DNA from: a virus
IMG/VR virus record: IMGVR_UViG_3300025666_000591
Coordinates: 1 to 53,615 of that record
Direction: 5' to 3' (one strand)
Length of the DNA: 53,615 nt
The position numbers were made by a program, and so were the translations under genes. The notes under the pieces are model-generated. The model saw only the letters and a program-made list of their open reading frames with translations, had not been told where the DNA came from and made no database searches. Below, one piece after another: positions 1-7,267 of this stretch (the first letter of the stretch is position 1; the number at the start of each line of letters is the position of its first letter).

Positions 1-24
1 TGAAAAGCTTATAAAGCTAAAACC

Positions 25-84
25 ATGGAAGACCATTTAAAAATGAAGAAAATGGGATATACTCACGAGAAGCCTAAAGCTTAA
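25..84 (+). CDS. possible micro-ORF at window edge
   Basis: A 19-residue reading frame (starting MEDHLKMKKMG) ends 22 bp before a strong terminator, so it may be the end of the preceding transcription unit. An in-frame TGA at bases 1-3 prevents it from being the tail of a longer gene in this frame. A second open frame, bases 2-40, could instead be the tail of an upstream gene. I cannot decide between them. Confidence 0.2.
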   Translation: MEDHLKMKKMGYTHEKPKA

Positions 85-106
85 AAACCCCAACAACTTA
101 AAACCT

Positions 107-139
107 AAAGCCCCGCTATGAACTAGCGGGGCTTTTTTT
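107..139 (+). terminator. intrinsic terminator
   Basis: A GC-rich hairpin with arms at 107-118 and 124-135 (core CCCCGCTA / TAGCGGGG) and a 5-nt loop is followed by a T run to 139. It isolates the TnpB-like gene from upstream transcription. Confidence 0.93.
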
Positions 140-149
140 GATTTTGATC

Positions 150-178
150 TTGACTATTTTTTATATATAAACTATAAT
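150..178 (+). promoter_or_regulatory. sigma70-type promoter of the TnpB-like gene
   Basis: TTGACT at 150-155, a 17-bp spacer and TATAAT at 173-178. The ATG starts 8 nt after the -10, so transcription should begin at or next to the start codon and give a leaderless mRNA. No Shine-Dalgarno site is present. Confidence 0.85.
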
Positions 179-185
179 ATAGTCT

Positions 186-1637
186 ATGAAAAAAGTTAAA
201 ATATTTTCTCCTAGAGCTTGCAGATTAAATGGTGTCAAATTAACACCTGAATTTAAAATCGAACACGATACAATATCATCAATTCAAAAGGATCTATCTA
301 TATGGATATATGAAAAAATATGCAAAAAAGAGATAGCGGAAATCAATGACAAATACATAAAGTTTAAAAATAAAGCGTGGGACGACTGGGCAGGGCTAAG
401 TTTTCAAGGAAAACAGTGCAAGAGCTGGAGAGAAACCGAGCTAAGCTTAAGGCAGTTAAAGTGCCACCCAGAAGTTCAAGAGATATTCTTAAAACACACC
501 CCTCACATAGAGAAAAAAGAATTGAATTTATCTCGACTCGATGATGTATTATGGAAAGTGGTAGAAAATTACAAAGGCTTCCAAAACAGAAACAGCAAAA
601 AAACAAAACGCCCCATATTCCTAAAAACAAACAAAGCTTTAAATTTTAAAAACGGCGGAATATGGATAGAGGACAACAAAATAAAACTCTCCACCCTACA
701 GAAGCGTAAATTTATATATCTAACATTCAAAGAAGATGTTTATGACAATCAAGATTCAATTGATTACAAAACGGGCTCGGGAAAAGGCGGAAACATCTCA
801 TTTAATGGTTTATACAAACAAGATGATAATTTTTTAGTTATTCAATTAGTTGAAGAACAAGAGTCTTCTTTTTTTAAAAAGGTTATAGGTATTGACATAA
901 ACAAAAACGACCTACAATGGATTACCTTCAGCGAGCCCATATTCAATAAAACACAAAGGGCAATTACAAAAGGTGAAGAAATTAAGGGTCTTGAAATTCA
1001 GGCGAAAACCCTCAACCAAGATTTACTAAAGAACAAAAGTAAATACAACTCAAAGCAAAGAAGAAAACTACACCAAAGAAAAAAGAGAGCAGAAAGAAGG
1101 CTAAAGCTTTCAATCAAGGAAAAAATAGTAAAACCCGCATTTCTATATTATATAAAAAAATACGACAGCAAAGTCAGTTTCTCGATTGATGATATCGGAT
1201 TTGGCAATCAAAATAGTTTTGGACAAGAATATATTAGAGATGCTTTTGTAAGTTTATGCAAAAAAAACAATATAGCTTTCGCTATTTGCCCTCCCAGCTT
1301 CAGCTCTCAAATGTGCCCTAAATGCGGATCTCTGCACAAGCAAGATAGAAAATTAATAAATTCGTACACTTGCAAATCTTGCGGTCATTTTCATAAAAAT
1401 TGCGATGAATTAGGGGCGGAAAATATCGCAAAATTCGGATCCGTATTAATGAAAGAAGTATGCATATCCTCAACCTCTAAAAGTTTTCAAATACCAATTC
1501 CCCACAAAAGCAAATTTTGGAGCTTGTATGTCCCCGATGATGATGAAAGAAAAAAACCAATCAAAAGAAAATTAGATTCAATATACAATAAGGTTCTGAA
1601 AACGCAGTTTAATTTTCCCGATTCCTCTAGTCGATGA
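186..1637 (+). CDS. TnpB/Cas12-like RuvC RNA-guided protein
   Basis: A 483-residue protein with the C-terminal layout of TnpB and compact Cas12 effectors. RuvC-I is VIGIDINKND with Asp237. RuvC-II is SIDDIGFG, where Asp335 occupies the usual Glu position. A zinc finger CPKCG/CKSCG (Cys377, 380, 396, 399) is preceded by the family's PPSFSSQ segment. RuvC-III has Asp407 in CDELGAENI. A basic helix near 285-312 would bridge RuvC-I and II. The N-terminal half has no clear signature, as usual for the recognition and wedge region. The family binds an RNA whose 3' end is a guide and cuts or binds matching DNA. The last codons overlap the first unit of the downstream scaffold-guide array, as TnpB genes overlap their omegaRNA. 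No TnpA transposase is nearby. The Glu-to-Asp change leaves open an active nuclease, an altered nuclease or a binding-only protein. Confidence 0.88.
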   Translation: MKKVKIFSPRACRLNGVKLTPEFKIEHDTISSIQKDLSIWIYEKICKKEIAEINDKYIKFKNKAWDDWAGLSFQGKQCKSWRETELSLRQLKCHPEVQEIFLKHTPHIEKKELNLSRLDDVLWKVVENYKGFQNRNSKKTKRPIFLKTNKALNFKNGGIWIEDNKIKLSTLQKRKFIYLTFKEDVYDNQDSIDYKTGSGKGGNISFNGLYKQDDNFLVIQLVEEQESSFFKKVIGIDINKNDLQWITFSEPIFNKTQRAITKGEEIKGLEIQAKTLNQDLLKNKSKYNSKQRRKLHQRKKRAERRLKLSIKEKIVKPAFLYYIKKYDSKVSFSIDDIGFGNQNSFGQEYIRDAFVSLCKKNNIAFAICPPSFSSQMCPKCGSLHKQDRKLINSYTCKSCGHFHKNCDELGAENIAKFGSVLMKEVCISSTSKSFQIPIPHKSKFWSLYVPDDDERKKPIKRKLDSIYNKVLKTQFNFPDSSSR

Positions 1638-1677
1638 AAAGTGAGCATGAGTAAGCTACGCTTAGGGAAACTCTCTC
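1591..1677 (+). ncRNA. guide RNA-like unit 1 (overlaps the gene)
   Basis: From CGATTCC at 1619 onward it matches the array repeat closely. From about 1591 to 1618, still coding, it keeps recognisable pieces (AGGTT, AAAACG, CAG, TTTAAT) but lacks the full TGTTCG hairpin. The putative guide at 1668-1677 is AAACTCTCTC, one base longer than the others. This arrangement suggests the ancestral omegaRNA of a TnpB-type gene. Confidence 0.65.
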
Positions 1678-1780
1678 TATACTCCGAGGTTGTTCGCTCG
1701 TTAAAACGAACAGCAATTTAATCGATTCCTCTAGTCGATGAAAAGTGAGCATGAGCAGGCTACGCTTAGGGAAATAAAAA
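1678..1780 (+). ncRNA. guide RNA-like unit 2
   Basis: Full 94-nt scaffold starting TATACTCCGAGG and ending GCTTAGGG, then the putative guide AAATAAAAA at 1772-1780. The stem before GGG has CAGGC instead of TAAGC on its 5' side, so it is weaker here (one mismatch, one wobble). Confidence 0.65.
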
Positions 1781-1883
1781 TATACTCCGAGGTTGTTCGC
1801 TCGTTAAAACGAACAGCAATTTAATCGATTCCTCTAGTCGATGAAAAGTGAGCATGAGTAAGCTTCGCTTAGGGACATATGCA
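1781..1883 (+). ncRNA. guide RNA-like unit 3
   Basis: Full 94-nt scaffold plus the putative guide ACATATGCA at 1875-1883. The hairpin loop before GGG is TTC instead of TAC, which leaves the TAAGC/GCTTA stem intact. Confidence 0.65.
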
Positions 1884-1986
1884 TATACTCCGAGGTTGTT
1901 CGCTCGTTAAAACGAACAGCAATTTAATCGATTCCTCTAGTCGATGAAAAGTGAGCATGAGTAAGCTACGCTTAGGGAAATCGTCT
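1884..1986 (+). ncRNA. guide RNA-like unit 4
   Basis: Full 94-nt scaffold plus the putative guide AAATCGTCT at 1978-1986. The scaffold has the majority sequence. Confidence 0.65.
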
Positions 1987-2089
1987 TATACTCCGAGGTT
2001 GTTCGCTCGTTAAAACGAACAGCAATTTAATCGATTCCTCTAGTCGATAAAAAGTGAGCATGAGTAAGCTCCGCTTAGGGAAATACAGT
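1987..2089 (+). ncRNA. guide RNA-like unit 5
   Basis: Full 94-nt scaffold plus the putative guide AAATACAGT at 2081-2089. The scaffold differs from the majority at GATAAAAAG (GATGAAAAG elsewhere) and in the hairpin loop (TCC). It is followed by a partial repeat that ends in the terminator. Confidence 0.65.
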
Positions 2090-2102
2090 TATACTCCGAG
2101 GT

Positions 2103-2135
2103 TGTTCGCTCGTTAAAACGAACAGTCTTTTTTTT
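2103..2135 (+). terminator. terminator closing the guide array
   Basis: The repeat hairpin TGTTCG (2103-2108) / CGAACA (2119-2124), here followed by eight T (2128-2135). In the internal repeats the same hairpin is followed by GCAATTTAATC and should not terminate. Confidence 0.88.
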
Positions 2136-2238
2136 GGCACGATTATAGCAAATATAATATTGTAAATTCAATAATGCAGTCGTTATTGAGACAAATTTAC
2201 ACATTACACACAAACAACAATTAAAACAAGGAGACAAC

Positions 2239-2634
2239 ATGTCATACTATATCAAAAACAATAATTCTTTACATTCTTTCTTAGATACTATATTAGACGA
2301 GTTATACTATGAAGATTTAAAACCTCAAAGAAAATCTAACATTATAAAAGAAGAAGGCTTCACAACTATACAAATCGAAGCAATAGGATTAAACAAAAAA
2401 GATATCGATATACAAACAAAAGAAAATATACTACATGTATCATACGAGAATAAAATAAAAGATGATACCAAATACTCACAACAACAAATATCCTTCGATT
2501 CGTTCGAAAATAAATATAAACTACAAAACGATATGGATGCAAAAAATATATCCGCAACAATGAATAATGGATTATTGAATATAAAAATCCCTAATATTAA
2601 AAATAAAACAAGCTCAAGAATAAAAATAACTTGA
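2239..2634 (+). CDS. Hsp20 / alpha-crystallin small heat shock protein
   Basis: A 131-residue holdase-type chaperone expected in the cytoplasm. The alpha-crystallin domain runs from about residue 38 to 120: AIGLNKKDIDI, the NILHVSYE strand, FENKYKL, and the family's closing NNGLLNIKIPN. A C-terminal IxI motif (IKI), used for oligomer assembly, is present. AAGGAG lies about 6 nt before the ATG, so this gene has a conventional leader, unlike its neighbours. A TATAAT at 2154-2159 is a likely -10, but I see no convincing -35. Phages often carry such chaperones, presumably to support folding of abundant virion proteins; that role is inferred. Confidence 0.9.
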   Translation: MSYYIKNNNSLHSFLDTILDELYYEDLKPQRKSNIIKEEGFTTIQIEAIGLNKKDIDIQTKENILHVSYENKIKDDTKYSQQQISFDSFENKYKLQNDMDAKNISATMNNGLLNIKIPNIKNKTSSRIKIT

Positions 2635-2659
2635 CATTTATACAAAAATGTATTATTAT
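2631..2659 (+). promoter_or_regulatory. sigma70-type promoter of the outer-membrane protein gene
   Basis: TTGACA at 2631-2636 overlaps the stop codon of the Hsp20 gene. A 17-bp spacer and TATTAT at 2654-2659 follow. The expected start site is about 10 nt before the ATG at 2676. Confidence 0.75.
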
Positions 2660-2675
2660 AGGCCTCTTTAATATT

Positions 2676-3329
2676 ATGAAGAAAACAAAATTAATCATTA
2701 CCGCCCTTTTAGGGCTCTTTATTAACGCAGCATCAGCAGAAACTTACTCTCTGGGCACAAAATACGCTTCCGATTATTTCTTCCGAGGATCCCTAATGGC
2801 CCAAGAGTCTATTCAGGCAGATCTAGGAGTGAATGGAAAAGTTTTTGGCCTGGATTATTCTGCCAATGCATTCACAAATCAATCGGTAGACTCGGGGGTA
2901 GACACTTATATTCTCGACGCAGGCTTATCGAGAAACTTGTTTGGCGATCTGCTGAATGCCTATGTAGGCATTGGTCACGTAGAGAATGTTTCAGGAGAAG
3001 CCTTAATGGAGGCGAACGTTCGAGTGAGTATCGAAACTTTACTATCTCCAAGCGTTTCCTTCTTTAGGAACTTGGACAAATCTCTATACACCTCAGAGCT
3101 ATCCTTGTCTCACAACTTCGATCTGGACTTCGCTTCATTGGCTATTCTAGGTTCTATCGCAAGCTCTGAGATAACAACCTCGAACAGCGAGACCTATTAT
3201 TCGTTAGGCGCAAACACCTCAAGATCTATTGGAGAAAAATCTGAAATCTCCTTTGGGGCCAAAAGGGTTGACTCGGACCTAATTAAAGCTGAATATATTT
3301 TCGCCTTAGGAGTTTCAACACAATTCTAA
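2676..3329 (+). CDS. TorF-like outer-membrane beta-barrel protein
   Basis: A 217-residue exported protein. The start at 2676 is chosen because it follows a promoter and opens a clean signal peptide (MKKTKLIITALL...ASA, cleavage near residue 21); the longer frame from 2631 would place the promoter inside the gene. The mature part consists of alternating amphipathic strands. It begins YSLGTKYASDYFFRG, which resembles the DYxFRG opening of TorF / TIGR02001 putative porins, and ends in Phe (STQF) as outer-membrane barrels do. It may alter the host envelope during infection; this is inference. Confidence 0.7.
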   Translation: MKKTKLIITALLGLFINAASAETYSLGTKYASDYFFRGSLMAQESIQADLGVNGKVFGLDYSANAFTNQSVDSGVDTYILDAGLSRNLFGDLLNAYVGIGHVENVSGEALMEANVRVSIETLLSPSVSFFRNLDKSLYTSELSLSHNFDLDFASLAILGSIASSEITTSNSETYYSLGANTSRSIGEKSEISFGAKRVDSDLIKAEYIFALGVSTQF

Positions 3330-3338
3330 TATCAACTT

Positions 3339-3578
3339 ATGAAAAATACAATCGATACGATTAAATCATATGCAGGAGGCGTCACAAGCGTTCTTCTGTC
3401 AATAATCGGCCTCTTGGTCGTAGCTCAAGTCGTCTTTGGCGAAGGAGCTCCTATTAACGTAATCGGCAATCTTCAAGATGTCGTAACTGGATTTGTCGGG
3501 CAAGGTGCCTCCTTAGCGGGAATCATCACCTTGTTGCTATTGGTTGCTCTATTGAGGCCAAGCTCTGATAAAGGCTAG
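3339..3578 (+). CDS. small protein with two membrane segments
   Basis: A 79-residue protein of unknown function. There are hydrophobic segments at about residues 16-33 and 56-72 with a short Gly-rich stretch between them. It starts 9 bp after the barrel protein and ends about 27 bp before a terminator, so the two are one unit. The size and two-helix layout recall holin-like or pilin-like small membrane proteins, but no motif decides. Confidence 0.6.
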   Translation: MKNTIDTIKSYAGGVTSVLLSIIGLLVVAQVVFGEGAPINVIGNLQDVVTGFVGQGASLAGIITLLLLVALLRPSSDKG

Positions 3579-3604
3579 TAAATAATCTACCCCAAAACAA
3601 TCAA

Positions 3605-3626
3605 GCCGCCCTCGGGCGGCTTTTTT
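3605..3626 (+). terminator. intrinsic terminator
   Basis: GCCGCCC / GGGCGGC hairpin (3605-3611, 3614-3620) followed by six T. It ends the Hsp20 to small-membrane-protein region. Confidence 0.9.
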
Positions 3627-3710
3627 GTGTCCTGACAACTTACTCTGATTTTATTGTGTATTTAATGTTCCATCGTTGCTAAAAAGTTATTTACACAGGC
3701 TAGTTTTAAA

Positions 3711-3739
3711 TTGACATATGCCCATTTAAATGGTATTAT
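3711..3739 (+). promoter_or_regulatory. sigma70-type promoter of nrdA
   Basis: TTGACA at 3711-3716, 17-bp spacer, TATTAT at 3734-3739. The ATG is at 3753, leaving a leader of only about 7 nt and no Shine-Dalgarno site. Confidence 0.8.
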
Positions 3740-3752
3740 TATAAAATAAAAT

Positions 3753-6170
3753 ATGAACATAAACGTAAAAAAACGAAACGGTAGACTTCAGCCTTTTTTG
3801 GTAGAAAAAATTAACGCAAATGTAGAAAGAGCATGTAAAGAAATCGAGGACACTTCCGTCAGTGAAGTTCTTCTTGATGCTCAATTGCAATTGTTCGACA
3901 AAATAACAACGAGTCAAATAGATACAGCTCTAATTCTTTCTGCTAGAGAGAAAATAGAAAAAGAACCAAATTACAGCTTTGTTGCTGCGAGATTATTGCT
4001 AAACACTGTATATAAAGAAGTTTTCAAAGAGGGAGTTGATTCGGACACTTTTAAACTTCAATACAGAAAAAGCTTTATACAAAATATAAAAAAGCTAGTA
4101 AAACTAGAAAAGCTCAACCCAAAAATGCTTGAATTCGATCTCGCAAAATTATCCGAAGCTTTAAGAATAAGGAGGGACGAGTCTTTTAAATACTTAGGTA
4201 TTCAAATTCTAACCGATAGGTATTTCATTAGGCACGACGATAAAATCATGGAGGCTCCTCAATGTTTCTGGATGAGGGTTGCCATGGGGTTATCTCTAAA
4301 CGAAGAAAACAAAGAAGAAAGTGCGATCAAAATATATGACATGTTTAGTCAGTTTTTGTATACTTCTTCTACCCCGACTCTTTTTAATAGCGGGACTACT
4401 CATTCTCAATTAAGCTCTTGCTATCTCAACACTTTTGACGACAGTATCGACGGCATTTTTGATGGAGCGTGGCAAGAAGCTAGAAAATCTAAGTTTGCAG
4501 GCGGTTTGGGGTTTGATGTAACTCCGTTCAGGTCTTCAGGTTCTCACATTAAAGGTACAAACGGAATATCTGGAGGTCTAATACCTTGGCTTAAAATCTA
4601 CAACGACCTTCTCGTTGCGGTAAATCAAGGAGGAAAAAGGCCTGGAGCAGGGTGCGCCTATCTTGAACCTTGGCACTTAGATTACGAGGATTTCCTTAAC
4701 TTAAGAAGGAACACTGGAGACGATCGGCTGCGCTGCCACGACATGAACACTGCGTCTTGGATTCCTGATGAATTTATGAGAAGAGTAAAAAACGAAGATG
4801 TTTGGTACTTTTTTGATCCGTCCGAGGCCGATTTGCACGACTGCTTCGGAGCTGAATTTGACAAAAAGTACAACCAGCTATGTAATCAAGCAGAAGAAGG
4901 TTTAATAAAAAATTATAGAATAACTACTGCAAAAGAACTTTGGAAAAAAATGCTTAAAGTCTTATTTGAAACCTCTCACCCATGGAACACATTTAAAGAC
5001 CCCTGTAATATACGCTACACAAATCAACACGAAGGAGTCGTTCACAGTAGCAACCTCTGTACAGAAATAACGCTCCACACAAAGGCCTCGAAGTACGACA
5101 AAGGCGAAAAGACAGAAATAGGAGAAACAGCGGTCTGCAATCTTGGATCAATCAATATCCTTAATCATATGAAAGAAGATGATACGATTGACTATGACAA
5201 GCTAAAGAATACAATTCACACTGCGATTAGAGCTTTAGACAACGTGATAGACTTAAACTTCTACCCAACAAAAGAAGCGAGCAATTCCAACTTGAAAAAC
5301 AGGCCTATTGGGCTGGGAATGATGGCCTTGCACGATGTACTGCATAGAATGAATATAAACATTGATAGCGATGAAGCTGTTAAATTCAATGACGAATTGT
5401 TTGAATTCTATTCTTACCACTCTATTTTTGCCAGCTCCCAACTCGCTAAAGAAAAAGGTTCCTACAAAACTTACAAAGGGTCACTGTGGAGCCAGAATAA
5501 ACTGCCAATCGATTCTTATGCAGATTTAATGAAATACAAGGGCAAGAAACCAAACCTCGAATCCTCTCTGGATTGGAGCGAGGTCAGGAACCACATCAGC
5601 GAGCACGGCATGAGAAATTCAAATGTGATGGCTATTGCCCCTACGGCAACAATCGGCTATATAAACGGAGTTGAACAAAGCGTTGAGCCAAATTTCTCTG
5701 TATTATTTGTTTATGAAAATAAAAGCGGAAACTTTTACATCACTAATCAGCATTTTATAAATGATATGAAAAAAGAAGGGTTATGGAATTCTAATACCGC
5801 AAAACTAATTAAAGATGCCGACGGAGATCTTTCTGTATTAAATGGAGACATCCCTTCATGGATAAAGTTAAAATATAAAACGGCATTTGATAGAGATATG
5901 TTCAAGCTGATAGACTGCAATGCAGTCAGGCAAAAATGGATCGATCAGGCCATAAGCTTTAATTTGTACAATAAAGAAACATCCTTGAAATATTTAAATG
6001 ATGTATATATGTCTTGCTGGGAAGCTGGATTAAAAACAACATACTACCTAAGAAATAGGGCTGCATCTAAAGTTGAAAAATCAACATCAGAATCAGACAA
6101 AGGAGAAGAAGCCTCGGCTTGCAGCATTGAAGCTGTGAAAAACGGGGGGTCTTGCGAGAGTTGTCAATAA
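3753..6170 (+). CDS. nrdA: class I ribonucleotide reductase, alpha subunit
   Basis: An 805-residue catalytic subunit that reduces ribonucleoside diphosphates. An ATP-cone-like N-terminus (VKKRNGRLQPF, about residues 4-90) precedes the barrel. Active-site landmarks are SSCYLNTF (first redox Cys), NLCTEI (Asn, thiyl Cys, Glu), AVCNLGSINI (second redox Cys) and PTATIGYINGVEQS. The C-terminal tail ends CESCQ, the CxxC that relays electrons from thioredoxin or glutaredoxin. The length is normal for NrdA. The beta subunit follows from its own promoter 52 bp downstream. The pair supplies dNTPs for phage replication. No intein or intron is seen. Confidence 0.96.
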   Translation: MNINVKKRNGRLQPFLVEKINANVERACKEIEDTSVSEVLLDAQLQLFDKITTSQIDTALILSAREKIEKEPNYSFVAARLLLNTVYKEVFKEGVDSDTFKLQYRKSFIQNIKKLVKLEKLNPKMLEFDLAKLSEALRIRRDESFKYLGIQILTDRYFIRHDDKIMEAPQCFWMRVAMGLSLNEENKEESAIKIYDMFSQFLYTSSTPTLFNSGTTHSQLSSCYLNTFDDSIDGIFDGAWQEARKSKFAGGLGFDVTPFRSSGSHIKGTNGISGGLIPWLKIYNDLLVAVNQGGKRPGAGCAYLEPWHLDYEDFLNLRRNTGDDRLRCHDMNTASWIPDEFMRRVKNEDVWYFFDPSEADLHDCFGAEFDKKYNQLCNQAEEGLIKNYRITTAKELWKKMLKVLFETSHPWNTFKDPCNIRYTNQHEGVVHSSNLCTEITLHTKASKYDKGEKTEIGETAVCNLGSINILNHMKEDDTIDYDKLKNTIHTAIRALDNVIDLNFYPTKEASNSNLKNRPIGLGMMALHDVLHRMNINIDSDEAVKFNDELFEFYSYHSIFASSQLAKEKGSYKTYKGSLWSQNKLPIDSYADLMKYKGKKPNLESSLDWSEVRNHISEHGMRNSNVMAIAPTATIGYINGVEQSVEPNFSVLFVYENKSGNFYITNQHFINDMKKEGLWNSNTAKLIKDADGDLSVLNGDIPSWIKLKYKTAFDRDMFKLIDCNAVRQKWIDQAISFNLYNKETSLKYLNDVYMSCWEAGLKTTYYLRNRAASKVEKSTSESDKGEEASACSIEAVKNGGSCESCQ

Positions 6171-6186
6171 TTGATCCATTTTTGGG

Positions 6187-6215
6187 TTGACTTCGTTATC
6201 AATGTATGATATATT
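6187..6215 (+). promoter_or_regulatory. sigma70-type promoter of nrdB
   Basis: TTGACT at 6187-6192, 17-bp spacer, TATATT at 6210-6215. The ATG at 6222 falls at the predicted transcription start, so the mRNA should be leaderless. Confidence 0.75.
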
Positions 6216-6221
6216 ATAATT

Positions 6222-7235
6222 ATGGAAGATAAAACTGGAAAACTATTAACTGAAGATGTAGCAGGCGTAAACAGAATATTGCCCCACAAGCATAAATACG
6301 CATGGGACTTATTTCTAAAAAGCTGCGCAAACAATTGGATGCCAACAGAAATCTCAATGCAAAACGACATTAAACAATGGAAGAATAATGAAATTACAGA
6401 AGATGAAAAATTACTTGTTAAACGCTGCCTTGGGTTTTTTGCTGGATCTGAGTCTCTGGTCGGTAATAATCTTTTGTTATCTGCCTTTCGCTATGTTACG
6501 GACGCTGAGTGCCGTCAGTACATCCTTCGTCAAGCGTTCGAAGAAAGCCTTCACAACCTCACGGTAGTTTATATTTGTGATAGCCTTGACCTAGATATAG
6601 AGGAAGTGTTCAACGCTTACGAAACGATTCCCAGCATAAAAGCCAAGGATGATTTCTTGATGCAAATAACCAATGATATTAGTGCTCAAGATTTTGACGC
6701 AAACTCAACAAAGGGAAAGCAAGAAATATTAAGAAACTTCTTAACGTATTGGATAGTGTGCGAAGGAACATTCTTTTTTAGCGGCTTCGCAATGCTTCTT
6801 GCTCTAGGAAGGCAAAATAAACTTCAAGGCATCTCCGATCAAATTAAATACACCCTCAGGGACGAGAGCTCTCACATTGCATTTGGAACTTACTTAATTA
6901 ATACAATTATAGAGCAAGAGCCTGAAGTTTGGACCAAGGAAATGCAGGATGAATTTGTCGAACACATGAAAAAAGCTGTGGAGCTCGAGATAGCTTATGC
7001 TCACGACGTGCTTCCTACTGGAATTCTAGGTTTAAATGCGGATATGTTTGTGGATTATATGCACTATATTGGCAATCGCAGGCTAGAGGCTATAGGGCTA
7101 GACTATAGATTTCCAAGCGACAAAAACCCATTCCCCTGGTTGGGAGAAGTGGTCGATGTTCAGGCAATGGGAAACTTCTTTGAGAGAAGAGTAAGGGAAT
7201 ATCAACAAAGCGGATCCCTTGAGGACGACTTCTAA
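6222..7235 (+). CDS. nrdB: ribonucleotide reductase beta subunit, class Ic-like
   Basis: A 337-residue ferritin-like subunit that carries the dimetal cofactor initiating NrdA catalysis. The metal ligands are recognisable as Glu77 (GSESLVGNN), Glu108 and His111 (EESLH), Glu181 (CEGTFFFSGF), Glu215 and His218 (RDESSH). The residue four positions after His111, which is the radical Tyr in E. coli NrdB and Phe in the Chlamydia Mn/Fe enzyme, is Val115 here. Glu77 replaces the first-ligand Asp of E. coli. From memory of the family, GFFAGSESLVGNN, RQAFEESLH, YICDSL and KNPFPW resemble the chlamydial class Ic protein, so a Mn/Fe radical-free cofactor is likely. The gene is leaderless. Confidence 0.94.
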   Translation: MEDKTGKLLTEDVAGVNRILPHKHKYAWDLFLKSCANNWMPTEISMQNDIKQWKNNEITEDEKLLVKRCLGFFAGSESLVGNNLLLSAFRYVTDAECRQYILRQAFEESLHNLTVVYICDSLDLDIEEVFNAYETIPSIKAKDDFLMQITNDISAQDFDANSTKGKQEILRNFLTYWIVCEGTFFFSGFAMLLALGRQNKLQGISDQIKYTLRDESSHIAFGTYLINTIIEQEPEVWTKEMQDEFVEHMKKAVELEIAYAHDVLPTGILGLNADMFVDYMHYIGNRRLEAIGLDYRFPSDKNPFPWLGEVVDVQAMGNFFERRVREYQQSGSLEDDF

Positions 7236-7267
7236 TGTAAAAGTTTTAATTTGGTGTAAATAGTATT

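Larger units (their letters stand above)
1591..2135 (+). repeat. tandem scaffold-guide array next to the TnpB-like gene
   Basis: Four 94-bp repeats (1678-1771, 1781-1874, 1884-1977, 1987-2080), a divergent first copy inside the end of the gene (about 1591-1667) and a truncated last copy (2090-2127). They are separated by unique segments of 10, 9, 9, 9 and 9 bp at 1668-1677, 1772-1780, 1875-1883, 1978-1986 and 2081-2089. Each repeat carries a TGTTCG/CGAACA hairpin and, just before the unique segment, a TAAGC-TNC-GCTTA hairpin (its 5' arm is CAGGC in the second unit) followed by GGG. Only the last TGTTCG hairpin has a T run behind it, so transcription should pass through the array and stop at its end. 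The order scaffold-then-guide is that of omegaRNA, not of a CRISPR repeat-spacer array. Confidence 0.93.

Noticed and set aside
1591-2135. Canonical CRISPR array
   Set aside because: The repeats are 94 bp and the variable parts 9-10 bp, the reverse of a CRISPR array, and no Cas1/Cas2 is nearby.
186-2135. IS200/IS605-type transposon
   Set aside because: No TnpA gene and no terminal palindromic ends were found around the gene; only the TnpB-like half is present.
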